A DNA stretch of 13,405 nucleotides from JBKEBX01 sp047974615 (GCA_047974615.1 JBKECM010000103.1:1-13405), one strand, 5' to 3'; shown: positions 6,550 through 13,405, counted from the first letter of the stretch. Translations and numbers: made by a program. The notes: generated from the letters alone by a model not told the origin.

Positions 6550-6999
6550 TTATTTATTTTTTTTAGATTCTTTTTCTTTTTCTTTTCTGTTCTTTTTAAT
6601 AGCTTTCATTTCTTCTTTTGACTTCATTCCAACAACAGAAACTATATAAATACCAGCAAGTTCAACTTTAATATTTTTCTTAAGTGGTATAGCTTCAAAA
6701 ACAGCTTTTTCACACATTAAAGTCATAATTTGTGGGCCAATTTTAGCTTTAACAAAATATGTTTTAAGTAATTTTTGATACTTAGGTACTTGATCAATAA
6801 CTGCTTTTGGCATATTTACATTATCGATTTTATCTTTCTTTTTATCAATAACATATATAGTAGCGTTTTGTTTCATACTATTTATCATAGTGTTTTGAGT
6901 TGCAACTCTTTTTGATGCCCATCTGTTTAAGTAATAAAAGCCAACACCTAGTAAACCTACTAAAACTACTATAATAATAAACCAATCCCAAAATGTCAT
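6550..6999 (-). CDS. Conserved one-helix membrane protein of unknown function
   Basis: 149 residues. A single N-terminal membrane helix (about 4-24) is followed by a basic RWASKR segment, which suggests that the body of the protein faces the cytoplasm. The body (about 45-125) has alternating strands such as ATIYVIDKKKDKI, FVKAKIGPQIMTLMCEKAVF and IKVELAGIYIVSVVGMKSKEE. The last 25 residues are a highly charged Lys/Glu tail. I recall similar proteins in Lachnospiraceae annotated only as hypothetical. The ribosome-binding site GGAGGTG (7005-7011) fixes the start. It is a single-gene unit, ending at the shared terminator. Confidence 0.75.
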   Translation of the reverse strand: MTFWDWFIIIVVLVGLLGVGFYYLNRWASKRVATQNTMINSMKQNATIYVIDKKKDKIDNVNMPKAVIDQVPKYQKLLKTYFVKAKIGPQIMTLMCEKAVFEAIPLKKNIKVELAGIYIVSVVGMKSKEEMKAIKKNRKEKEKESKKNK

Positions 7000-7029
7000 T
7001 TTTTCACCTCCATTTTTTTTAACTATATT

Positions 7030-7038
7030 AGTATAACA
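7030..7038 (-). promoter_or_regulatory. Extended -10 promoter of the 149-residue membrane protein gene
   Basis: TGTTATACT on the minus strand is an extended -10 (TG-n-TATACT), about 31 bp before the start codon. The -35 region is AT-only and weak, which extended -10 promoters tolerate. Confidence 0.45.
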
Positions 7039-7120
7039 TTTTTTTAATAAAATTAATATACCTTTTTATAAATTTATAGTATTTTATTTAAAAATAGTGT
7101 AAAATATATTTATAAAGCTT

Positions 7121-7129
7121 AAGGAGGTG
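7121..7129 (+). promoter_or_regulatory. Ribosome-binding site that fixes a TTG start for cls
   Basis: AAGGAGGTG ends 4 bases before the TTG at 7134-7136. No ATG lies in frame until residue 34, past the first hydrophobic segment, so TTG is the start. Confidence 0.8.
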
Positions 7130-7133
7130 CCTT

Positions 7134-8543
7134 TTGATAATTTTATTGCTACTTATTAACGTTATTGTATCTTTATATGTCATAAGAATAAAAGCTAGAA
7201 ATCCGGCAACTTCTTGGGCATGGCTATTTTTTATGATTGCAATACCTTATTTTGGACTACTTGTATATTTTTTAATAGGTCAAGATAGTAAAAAAATGAA
7301 AATATTCAAAGAAAAATCCTTAAATGACAAAAAACTCTCTGAAACCTTTTATACAAAATACCCATCAAATATAGACTATTTTCCTTTTGATGACATAACA
7401 AAAAACTTTTTAACTTTAAACCAAAACAACACACAAAATATTATTACCCATAATAATGAATTATTCACTTATTTAGATGGTTCTGAAAAGTTTAAAGAAC
7501 TAATGCTTACGATTGATAGTGCAAAAACTTATATTCATATGGAATATTATATTTTACGCGATGATAAGCTAGGTAATTTTATGTTAAATAAGTTAATACA
7601 AAAAGCTAAAGAAGGGGTAGAAATAAAGCTTTTAGTGGACGCTTTAGGAACTTTCCATAAAAGACCACTTTTTTTTGAACCCTTACGACAGGCAGGTTGT
7701 GAAGTTGCAGTTTTTGGGCCATTACATGGTACACGTTTTAACTATCGTAACCATAGAAAACTATCTATAATAGATGGTAAGTATGGTTTTATAGGCGGCT
7801 TTAACATAGGCGATGAATATATATATAGTAAAAAACTTGGCACATGGCGTGACACCCATATAAAAATATACGGTGATGCAGTAAAAAATCTTGAGTTGCA
7901 ATTTATGATGGATTGGAACTTTTGTAGTATAAACAAACTTAAAATAGAAGATAAGTATTTTCCAAATATCATAGTTGAAAATGGTATACCTATACAAATA
8001 TTATCAAGTGGCCCTGACACACAAGTATCAACTATACAACATTCATTTTTATATATGATTTCAAAAGCTAAAAAATATATTTATATTACTACACCCTATT
8101 TTATGCCTGATGAAAATATTTTAACAGCATTAAAAATAGCAAGTTTAAGTGGGGTAGAAGTTAAAATACTTATACCGAGTATAGGTGACCACCCCTTTGT
8201 TTTAGGAGGAAACTTGTCTTATTGCTCCCTACTTCTACAGTGTAAGGCAAAATGTTATATGTACAAGCCTTCTTCTGGAACATCTTTTATACATTCAAAG
8301 CAGATTATCGTTGATGACTTATATATAAACTTAGGTAGTACAAACTTTGACTATAGAAGTCTACACCTAAACTTTGAAATAAACGCTTTGCTTATTGATT
8401 ATACTTTAGCAATTATTTTTAAAAAACAATTTATGGAAGACCTAAAATCTTCGGAAGAAATAACAAATGCGTATTTTGAAAACTTGAGTACTATAGATAA
8501 CTTAAAACACACATTTGCAAAACTAATTTCACCTTTACTTTAA
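7134..8543 (+). CDS. cls: Cardiolipin synthase (phospholipase D family)
   Basis: Joins two phosphatidylglycerol molecules into cardiolipin and glycerol at the cytoplasmic membrane. The 469 residues follow the usual plan: two membrane helices (about 1-18 and 27-48) with the conserved NPATSWAW between them, then two phospholipase D domains. Both HKD motifs are intact: HRKLSIID (207-214) followed by GFIGGFNIGDEY, and HSKQIIVD (387-394) followed by INLGSTNFDYRS. The gene starts with TTG, supported by an excellent ribosome-binding site. A TAAAAT at 7100-7105 is a possible -10 with a weak -35. It is divergent from the 149-residue membrane protein gene, converges on the betaine operon, and ends at a shared terminator. 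Confidence 0.93.
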   Translation: MIILLLLINVIVSLYVIRIKARNPATSWAWLFFMIAIPYFGLLVYFLIGQDSKKMKIFKEKSLNDKKLSETFYTKYPSNIDYFPFDDITKNFLTLNQNNTQNIITHNNELFTYLDGSEKFKELMLTIDSAKTYIHMEYYILRDDKLGNFMLNKLIQKAKEGVEIKLLVDALGTFHKRPLFFEPLRQAGCEVAVFGPLHGTRFNYRNHRKLSIIDGKYGFIGGFNIGDEYIYSKKLGTWRDTHIKIYGDAVKNLELQFMMDWNFCSINKLKIEDKYFPNIIVENGIPIQILSSGPDTQVSTIQHSFLYMISKAKKYIYITTPYFMPDENILTALKIASLSGVEVKILIPSIGDHPFVLGGNLSYCSLLLQCKAKCYMYKPSSGTSFIHSKQIIVDDLYINLGSTNFDYRSLHLNFEINALLIDYTLAIIFKKQFMEDLKSSEEITNAYFENLSTIDNLKHTFAKLISPLL

Positions 8544-8623
8544 CAACATATTATGTAGCAAAATGTCATCATTGCAAAATGCAATTATTCCAAATATAAA
8601 ATACCTTATATCTAATAACTATA

Positions 8624-8659
8624 AAAAAAGTGCTAATGATTTTTCATTAACACTTTTTT
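8624..8659. terminator. Bidirectional terminator between cls and the betaine operon
   Basis: Arms 8624-8639 and 8644-8659 form 15 pairs with one C/A mismatch and a TTTT loop. The outer stem is an A-run against a T-run, so both directions end in six or seven U. It lies between two convergent genes and should terminate both cls and the transporter transcript. Confidence 0.85.
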
Positions 8660-8679
8660 AGGTTTTATTAAATATAAAT

Positions 8680-10266
8680 TTATTCTTTTATTTCTTCAGC
8701 AACTTCACTTACTGATTCAACAGTACTTATTTTTTCAGATTTACTTGTTTTTGTAGAATTATTGGTTTTTTCTTCCAATAAAGCTTTTACCCAAGCTATC
8801 ATGGCGACTATCATAATAAAAGAGAATGGTAAGGCTACAATAATAGATGCCGTTTGTACGTTTTGTAGACCGCTATCACTAGCAAACATAAGTACTAAAG
8901 CCATCATAGTAATAATAACACCCCAAATGATTTTTTTAGATGCAGTTGGGTTAAGGTCACCATCACTACTAAATATACCAAGTACAAATGTACCAGAGTC
9001 TGCAGATGTAACGAAAAATGTACATAACAGAACTGTAGTTATACCTGAAATCAAAGTACCTAATTTATAATGGCTCATAGTTACGAATACAGCAGTAGAA
9101 GTATTAGCTGCAGCTTCTGCTGCAATCTCTGGTCCAAGGTTGATACCTGCAGTACCAAAAACAGCAAACCAGATTAAAGAAGCTGCAAGAGGTGCAAATA
9201 AAACACCAACAACGAACTCGCCTATAGTTCTACCTTTAGATATCCTTGCTATAAAACTACCAACAAAAGGAGCCCAAGCAATCCACCATGCCCAGTAGAA
9301 TACAGTCCAACCACCATACCAACCTTTAGTTTCATCAGTAATACCAATAGGTAACATATCTGGAATTAAGTGTATTACATATTCAAATATACCACCAAAT
9401 AAATTTTTAAACATAAGTAGCGTTGGTCCTACTATTAAAGTTAAAACTAAAATTAGAAAAGCTAATGAAACATTAATATTAGATAATAGCTTAACCCCTT
9501 TATCTAAACCAGAAACGGAAGATGCAACAAACATTACAGTTGCAACAACAACGATAATAAACACTACTGTATTATTTTCTGGTATACCGAAAAGATAGTT
9601 AAGACCACTGTTAATTTGATAAGCACCAAGACCTAAAGATGTAACAATACCAGCAACAGTCGCGAATATTGCAACTATATCAACAGTTTTACCAAGAGGT
9701 CCTTGAACACTTTTATCACCAAATATTGGTATAAGTAAGCTACTTATTAAGCCGGGTTTATTTTTTCTATATTGCATATAGGCTAAGGCACCACCTATAA
9801 CTACATAGCCAGCCCAGGGGTGTAAACCCCAGTGTAAAAATGATTTTCTAAAGGCAAATTTCATTGACTCAGCCGAAGCTGGATCAACCCCTGCAATAGG
9901 GCTTAAGTAATGTCCAATAGGCTCTGCAACACCCCAGAATACTAAGCCGATACCCATACCGGCACTAAATAGCATTGCAAACCATGATAAAAATGAATAC
10001 TCTGGTTTAGAATCATCTTCACCAAGTTTTATTTTTCCATATTTAGAGAAAAGTAAGAAAAATGAAAAAATAACAAATGAACTCATAACTAAAATATAAT
10101 ATTCAGTAAACCAATTTGTAATAAACGCTAACCCGCTATCAACTGCAATTTGAAAGCTATCTGGCAGAAACGCACCCCAAACTACAATTAAACATAGTAC
10201 AACTACTGAAATTATAAATACTGAGTTATATTTTTTACTATTCAACTTTAAATACCGTTGGTTCAC
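8680..10266 (-). CDS. BCCT-family glycine betaine transporter
   Basis: Imports glycine betaine across the cytoplasmic membrane, probably with Na+. 528 residues with the roughly 12 hydrophobic helices of the BCCT family (OpuD/BetP type). The glycine stretch GMGIG (103-107) is the form found in Na+-coupled betaine carriers; choline carriers of the BetT type have Asp at the last position. The tryptophan-rich WAWWIAWAPF (325-334) followed by SFIARISKGRTIGEF is the BCCT signature that forms the aromatic substrate site. The C-terminal tail (about 500-528) is polar and charged. It is the last gene of the grdI-grdH operon, so it probably feeds betaine to the reductase as well as giving osmoprotection. 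The GTG start at 10266 lies inside the end of grdH (29-bp overlap); a TTG at 10245, which overlaps the grdH stop, is an alternative. Neither has a clear ribosome-binding site, so translational coupling is likely. Confidence 0.92.
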   Translation of the reverse strand: MNQRYLKLNSKKYNSVFIISVVVLCLIVVWGAFLPDSFQIAVDSGLAFITNWFTEYYILVMSSFVIFSFFLLFSKYGKIKLGEDDSKPEYSFLSWFAMLFSAGMGIGLVFWGVAEPIGHYLSPIAGVDPASAESMKFAFRKSFLHWGLHPWAGYVVIGGALAYMQYRKNKPGLISSLLIPIFGDKSVQGPLGKTVDIVAIFATVAGIVTSLGLGAYQINSGLNYLFGIPENNTVVFIIVVVATVMFVASSVSGLDKGVKLLSNINVSLAFLILVLTLIVGPTLLMFKNLFGGIFEYVIHLIPDMLPIGITDETKGWYGGWTVFYWAWWIAWAPFVGSFIARISKGRTIGEFVVGVLFAPLAASLIWFAVFGTAGINLGPEIAAEAAANTSTAVFVTMSHYKLGTLISGITTVLLCTFFVTSADSGTFVLGIFSSDGDLNPTASKKIIWGVIITMMALVLMFASDSGLQNVQTASIIVALPFSFIMIVAMIAWVKALLEEKTNNSTKTSKSEKISTVESVSEVAEEIKE

Positions 10267-11545
10267 TTATGTCTGCCACTAAAGCGTTTAACCCTGTATT
10301 AACGATTTTGTAACGTAACTTATATTGAGCTTCAATGCTTGTTGATGGATCACCAAATGGATATGGTATAGATATTGTTGGTACTATTTTATTAGCTCCA
10401 ACTGTTTTTGCTACTGGAACAAGGTTTGCAAATTGAATAACTGGTAAACCAGTACTTTCAATAGCTTTTGTCATCGTTGCACCGCAACGAGTACAAGTAC
10501 CTCAAGTAGATGTTAAAAGCACAGCATCAACTTTATGTTCAGCAAGAACTTTAGCTATTTCTAAGCCCATTCTATGTGCTTCATTTTCTGTTGTACCAGT
10601 ACCAACTGTAGTATAGAAATGTGTATCTACAGAACCGATTTTTCCTTCTTTTTCCATATCTTTTAATACGTCTAAAGGTACGCACACGTTTGCGTCTTTA
10701 TCAGCAGCAGCTGGGTCATAACCTGCGTGAATTGTTTTGTAACCAGTATCTTTTAAAGTATCAATGTTGCTTATATCATACATACCCCAACGAGTAGCAG
10801 ATGCAGATTGAATACGGTCAGGATTATCTAAAGGCACAATACCACCTGAAGTAACAAGAGCGATTTTTGCTTTTGTTATGTCTTTTATAGGTGCAGCAAT
10901 AGGCACTAAATCATTTTTAGGTATTGGTAACTCAGTAACAAAGTCTTTTTTTGTCATCTTTGCAACTATCATATCAGCCGCACGCTTAGCTGCAGGCTCT
11001 ATTGGAGTTAAATCAATATGTCTGTTTCCACGAGGGAAGAAGTTTTCAACATCAGCACTTCCAAGTTTTACACCTTGCTCTAACTTGTTAATTGCATTTG
11101 CAATAGTATTGATGTCATCTCTTGTTTTAGCAGCACTTGCTCCACCTTTGAAAACATACATTTTCTTTTTCCACATTTCAACACCCGGATTTTCATCATT
11201 CATAGATGTGAAAATTTGGCAGTTGTATGCTTTTTTAACTGCTTCAGCAGCGCCACCACAAGCAACACCATATCTACCAGCTCTAAAAGCAGGTCCTGCA
11301 ACAAAAATGTCAAACTCTATATCTTTAAGTAAAGCTACGATTTCAGCACTAGCTTCTTCAATATTTGAGCCAAAATAATTATCACCACAAACTACGGTAG
11401 CAACAACTTCTGCATTTTCTAGTTTTGAGTCTAATAATTTTGATTGAGGTGGTATTTCTTTTAATAATACTGGCTTATAATCTGCTTGATCTTCTCCACC
11501 TACACCAGCGAAAAATTGATTTATATAATGTACAACTTTTTTCAT
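10238..11545 (-). CDS. grdH: Betaine reductase protein B, selenocysteine subunit
   Basis: The substrate-specific selenoprotein subunit of glycine/betaine reductase. With GrdI it binds betaine, splits off trimethylamine and transfers a carboxymethyl group to the selenol of GrdA, which leads to acetyl phosphate. The gene is read through an in-frame UGA at 10504-10502, giving 435 residues, the normal GrdB/GrdH length. Residue 348 is then selenocysteine in the family motif U-x-x-C-x-x-C (U-GTCTRC, with Cys351 and Cys354). The reading frame continues directly into conserved sequence (GLPVIQFANLVP, TISIPYPFGDP) and stops at 10238. The N-terminus KKVVHYINQFFAGVGGEDQ is typical. The ribosome-binding site GGGGGTGG overlaps the grdI stop, so the two are coupled. 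Protein B is secure; betaine rather than sarcosine or glycine specificity is inferred from the adjacent BCCT transporter. Automated annotation would break it into pieces of 347 and 78 residues. Confidence 0.93.
10475..10489 (-). promoter_or_regulatory. SECIS-like hairpin for selenocysteine insertion in grdH
   Basis: Directly downstream of the UGA, CGTTGC-GGT-GCAACG forms a perfect 6-bp stem with a 3-nt loop. The loop lies 19-21 nt after the UGA, inside the distance expected for bacterial SECIS elements read by SelB, and it starts with G and contains GU. It lies wholly within the coding sequence, as bacterial SECIS elements do. A fold and SelB test would confirm it. Confidence 0.75.
10502..10504 (-). 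other. In-frame UGA selenocysteine codon (Sec348 of GrdH)
   Basis: TCA on the plus strand reads UGA in the grdH message, between Thr-Ser-Thr and Gly-Thr-Cys. It falls exactly at the selenocysteine position of the U-x-x-C-x-x-C motif of this family, and is followed by a hairpin at the right distance. A true stop would remove the catalytic motif. Confidence 0.92.
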
Positions 11546-11556
11546 AACTCCACCCC

Positions 11557-12876
11557 CTAAAATTCGTTAACTTTTTTGCGTGACCAACCAAGTACTTGAT
11601 CTCCACAGAAAATTGAATTGTTTTCAAGAATAATTGAACCATCAGCTTTTACACTTGGGCCTAAAATATCGTCATCAGCCCAACCACCACTTAAACCATC
11701 TCTTGATAATGCTTCAAGACAGCCAATAACTTTTTTACAAGGTGGTAATTTTAATAACTGACTTACGTTACCGCAAGATACAATAGCATTTGCTTTTTCA
11801 CTTAATGTAACAAGTGGTTGACTTAAACCGTCACGACCAGTACACTCGTTAGTTAAACCAACAGTACCAACGCCAACCTCTTCCAGTGCATCGATACAAG
11901 CTATAAAGTCAGCATCAGGGTTACCGTAACCTTCTTCAGCAACGATAGCACCATCAGCACCTATCATTTTTGCTAAGTTTGCAACAAATAAAGCACTACG
12001 CTCTTTTTGCTCAAGACTTACGTTTAAGTTACTTGCTATAACGCCTAAGAAGTTTAAATCTACGCCATCTCTTTCAAAAAGTTCTTTAACTATTGGTGCA
12101 TTCATAGTATCATATGTTGACCATTTTGATGAACAAGGCATGAAAGAACCAGAAATATAAGCACCATCTAACATTTCTGTTGGATTAATTAATGTTGGTA
12201 AAAATCTATTCATATCCCAGCCATATAATAAAGCATTGTATCCAGCTTCTTCAAGTTGTGATTGAGATTGAGTTACTAAAACAATATTTGGTAAATCTTT
12301 TTTATGATCTTTTCTATCTTTAAGTGCATATTTTTCTATTTCATTACTATCTAAATCTTTTGTGAATTTTCCAATATATTCAGCAAGTCTTAGAATAGCC
12401 CATCTAATTGCATGATTTTTCTTTTGCTGCTCATGTCTTTCAAATTCTTCATCAGTTTCAACAACTACACAAAGATTTATAAGCTGTGAAAAATAGCTAT
12501 AGTTTGCGCCTTCACCAGCCATATCTATAACGCCATCACCAAAACTTCCCCATGTTCCTCCAACAGCTAAAATACTCATACCTTTAAGTGCGTGAACAAC
12601 ACCGGCACCTATACGAGTAATTTCTCCTGTAACACCTGGGAAATAATTGTCTGAACCAACTCTATATCTTGGTTCAACTGCATCTTTAACAGGACAAATT
12701 CTAACATCTTCTCCTGGTTTTGCAATTTCGAACTCTATTTTCGTGATATGTTCATCACTATCAAGTAAGAATTTAATTGCTTTTTCTTTGTTAATAGTTA
12801 AAATACCGTTTGTAAAAGTGTCCTGTTCCCCAAATTGGATATCTTTTACATGAAAATTTTTAATACATAGTTCCAT
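11557..12876 (-). CDS. grdI: Betaine reductase protein B, pyruvoyl-precursor subunit
   Basis: The proprotein of the other protein B subunits. In this family (GrdE/GrdG/GrdI) the chain cleaves itself at a cysteine, which becomes a pyruvoyl group that binds the amine substrate. Length is 439 residues from the chosen start, normal for the family. The likely cleavage residue is Cys248 in FMPCSSKW (245-252), because its position is close to the Cys242 described for the GrdE proprotein; this assignment is from memory. Other typical segments are IKNFHVKDIQFGE (5-17), GVTGEITRIGAG (81-92), GGTWGSFGDGVIDMAGEGAN (106-125) and TNECTGRDGLSQPLV (342-356). The open frame extends 6 codons upstream, but AAAAGGAGGG (12890-12881) lies inside that extension and serves the ATG at 12876, so the shorter start is correct. 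First gene of the operon; grdH begins 11 bases after its stop. Confidence 0.92.
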   Translation of the reverse strand: MELCIKNFHVKDIQFGEQDTFTNGILTINKEKAIKFLLDSDEHITKIEFEIAKPGEDVRICPVKDAVEPRYRVGSDNYFPGVTGEITRIGAGVVHALKGMSILAVGGTWGSFGDGVIDMAGEGANYSYFSQLINLCVVVETDEEFERHEQQKKNHAIRWAILRLAEYIGKFTKDLDSNEIEKYALKDRKDHKKDLPNIVLVTQSQSQLEEAGYNALLYGWDMNRFLPTLINPTEMLDGAYISGSFMPCSSKWSTYDTMNAPIVKELFERDGVDLNFLGVIASNLNVSLEQKERSALFVANLAKMIGADGAIVAEEGYGNPDADFIACIDALEEVGVGTVGLTNECTGRDGLSQPLVTLSEKANAIVSCGNVSQLLKLPPCKKVIGCLEALSRDGLSGGWADDDILGPSVKADGSIILENNSIFCGDQVLGWSRKKVNEF

Positions 12877-12880
12877 ATAG

Positions 12881-12890
12881 CCCTCCTTTT
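12881..12890 (-). promoter_or_regulatory. Ribosome-binding site that fixes the grdI start
   Basis: AAAAGGAGGG lies 4 bases before the ATG at 12876-12874 and inside the six extra codons of the longer open frame. The ATG at 12894 has no such site in front of it. Confidence 0.85.
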
Positions 12891-12891
12891 T

Positions 12892-12910
12892 CATATAGTT
12901 TTTCTATATG
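12892..12910 (-). promoter_or_regulatory. Hairpin in the grdI leader
   Basis: CATATAG (12910-12904) and CTATATG (12898-12892) form a perfect 7-bp stem with an AAAAA loop, just before the ribosome-binding site. The same CTATATG word recurs at 12880-12874, over the grdI start codon, so the left arm could pair with either copy. This may be a leader regulatory structure or a DNA operator. Confidence 0.45.
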
Positions 12911-12979
12911 AGCTTTTATAAAATTTTTTAACAACCTATTTTTTACTATTAATAGATTATTAAAAGCTTTAATACATTA

Positions 12980-12988
12980 ATTATATCA
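12980..12988 (-). promoter_or_regulatory. Possible extended -10 promoter for grdI-grdH-transporter
   Basis: TGATATAAT on the minus strand is a perfect extended -10 (TG-n-TATAAT), giving a leader of about 95 nt. There is no recognisable -35 at 17 bp. No -24/-12 sigma-54 promoter was seen. This is the best candidate in a very AT-rich region. Confidence 0.4.
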
Positions 12989-13188
12989 TATATCATTACT
13001 TATTTATTATATTTTTGTATAAAAAAAATTTTTTGGTATATTTGTTAAATAATAAGCAAAGTTTTATACAATTTTTTTGTATATTTTCACTTTTTATCAT
13101 TTAATAAATTAATACATGAAGCTTTAAAATTTATCTTACTAATGATTGCTTAGTTTTTTTAGGTCTTTTTATTTTTAGTTCCTTTTTC

Positions 13189-13213
13189 TTTTGTGTATAT
13201 TGTATACACAAAA
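13189..13213. repeat. 11-bp inverted repeat, possible operator or second hairpin
   Basis: Perfect arms 13189-13199 and 13203-13213 around TTG, with core TGTGTATA-n3-TATACACA. It directly abuts the tRNA terminator. Neither strand has a U-tract after it, so it does not look like an intrinsic terminator. The symmetry suits a dimeric repressor, but it lies about 200 bp upstream of the predicted grdI promoter. Confidence 0.5.
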
Positions 13214-13237
13214 AAAGATACTATTTCTAGTATCTTT
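13214..13237 (-). terminator. Intrinsic terminator of the tRNA-Asn gene
   Basis: A perfect 10-bp stem (13214-13223 with 13228-13237) closed by a GAAA tetraloop on the minus strand and followed by U residues. It begins 4 bases after the tRNA 3' end, so the tRNA is its own transcription unit and should not read through into grdI. Confidence 0.85.
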
Positions 13238-13241
13238 AAAG

Positions 13242-13313
<72 letters not shown>

Positions 13314-13339
13314 TTATTAGCTGTTATTATAACAAATCA

Positions 13340-13368
13340 ATATTACCACATTTATATTTCATTGTCAA
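13340..13368 (-). promoter_or_regulatory. Consensus sigma-A promoter of tRNA-Asn
   Basis: A perfect TTGACA (13368-13363), a 17-bp spacer and TAATAT (13345-13340) on the minus strand, about 27 bp upstream of the mature tRNA. A strong promoter is expected for a stable RNA gene. Confidence 0.85.
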
Positions 13369-13379
13369 TATATTTTTTA

Positions 13380-13405
13380 AGTGCTAGCACACTCAAAACT
13401 GAATA
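13380..13405. other. Right-edge sequence resembling rRNA leader or spacer DNA
   Basis: A perfect 10-bp palindrome GTGCTAGCAC (13381-13390) is followed by ACTCAAAACTGAATA, which resembles the boxA-like sequence (TTTGAAAACTGAATA type) seen in Firmicute rRNA leaders and 16S-23S spacers. An rRNA operon may lie just beyond the window. The evidence is only this short similarity. Confidence 0.25.

Larger units (their letters stand above)
12877..13241. other. Intergenic region between grdI and tRNA-Asn
   Basis: About 365 bp of very AT-rich DNA without a gene. It contains the grdI ribosome-binding site and leader hairpin, a possible promoter at 12980-12988, the 11-bp palindrome at 13189-13213 and the tRNA terminator at 13214-13237. 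From about 12990 to 13188 there are only A/T runs. No glycine riboswitch or other conserved leader RNA is apparent. Confidence 0.55.

Noticed and set aside
7742..8020. Minus-strand open frames of 92 and 78 residues inside cls
   Set aside because: Both are antisense shadows over the conserved HKD region of cardiolipin synthase.
8570..8584. Palindrome ATTGCA-n3-TGCAAT downstream of cls
   Set aside because: It is only 6 bp per arm, lies between a stop codon and a strong terminator, and has no partner site, so it may be chance in AT-rich DNA.
8762..9070. A 102-residue plus-strand open frame inside the transporter gene
   Set aside because: It is the antisense of a hydrophobic coding region, with no ribosome-binding site or family resemblance.
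10238..10474. A separate 78-residue minus-strand gene after grdH
   Set aside because: It is the C-terminal end of GrdH downstream of the selenocysteine UGA, in the same frame and with conserved family sequence. It has no ribosome-binding site.
10878..11378. A 166-residue plus-strand open frame inside grdH
   Set aside because: It is antisense to strongly conserved GrdH sequence. Its length reflects the codon composition of grdH rather than a gene.
12647..12853. A 68-residue plus-strand open frame inside grdI
   Set aside because: It is antisense to the conserved grdI N-terminal region, with no start signals.
12911..13188. Sigma-54 promoter or glycine riboswitch for the grd operon
   Set aside because: No TGGCAC-n5-TTGC pattern on the minus strand and no glycine-aptamer core. 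The region is almost pure A/T.

Overview
The window comes from an AT-rich (about 30% G+C by eye) anaerobic low-GC Gram-positive, most likely a clostridium in or near the Lachnospiraceae/Peptostreptococcaceae. The case rests on strong AGGAGG ribosome-binding sites, a selenoprotein betaine reductase, a B12-dependent ribonucleotide reductase, and small clostridial families (a DUF6465-like protein and a conserved one-helix membrane protein). The species cannot be named from this sequence.

Layout, left to right. Positions 1-179 hold no supportable gene: a more G+C-rich patch at the very edge, then a long imperfect hairpin downstream of nrdJ. Positions 180-3113 (minus) encode class II ribonucleotide reductase NrdJ. 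Its promoter carries two NrdR-type boxes exactly 32 bp apart, over the -35 and -10 elements. Positions 3498-4139 (plus) encode a protein with two SSB-like OB folds, and 4204-4401 (plus) a 65-residue DUF6465-like protein followed by a long hairpin. The 4465-4712 gap before pncB carries a good promoter, an inverted repeat at its start site and a tandem array with a 43-bp period. pncB (nicotinate phosphoribosyltransferase, NAD salvage) and a DUF2809 membrane protein then form a tight operon. It converges on a small membrane protein (6550-6999, minus) across a shared bidirectional terminator. Cardiolipin synthase (7134-8543, plus, TTG start) converges through another bidirectional terminator on the betaine operon.

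The betaine operon is on the minus strand, 12876 to 8680: grdI, grdH, then a BCCT-family betaine transporter. grdH contains an in-frame UGA (10502-10504) that should encode selenocysteine, with a SECIS-like hairpin just after it; a standard gene caller splits the gene into 347- and 78-residue pieces. Together the operon would import glycine betaine with Na+ and present it to the betaine-specific protein B of the Stickland-type reductase, which passes a carboxymethyl group to the GrdA selenoprotein. The shared components (GrdA, GrdC, GrdD, thioredoxin system) and the Sec machinery are not in the window and must be elsewhere. A tRNA-Asn gene with its own consensus promoter and terminator closes the right end, next to a short sequence that resembles rRNA leader or spacer DNA.

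No defence system, mobile element or CRISPR array is seen. The points most worth following are the selenocysteine gene and its hairpin, the paired NrdR boxes, the undescribed 43-bp array upstream of pncB, and a possible RNA switch over the grdI start codon.
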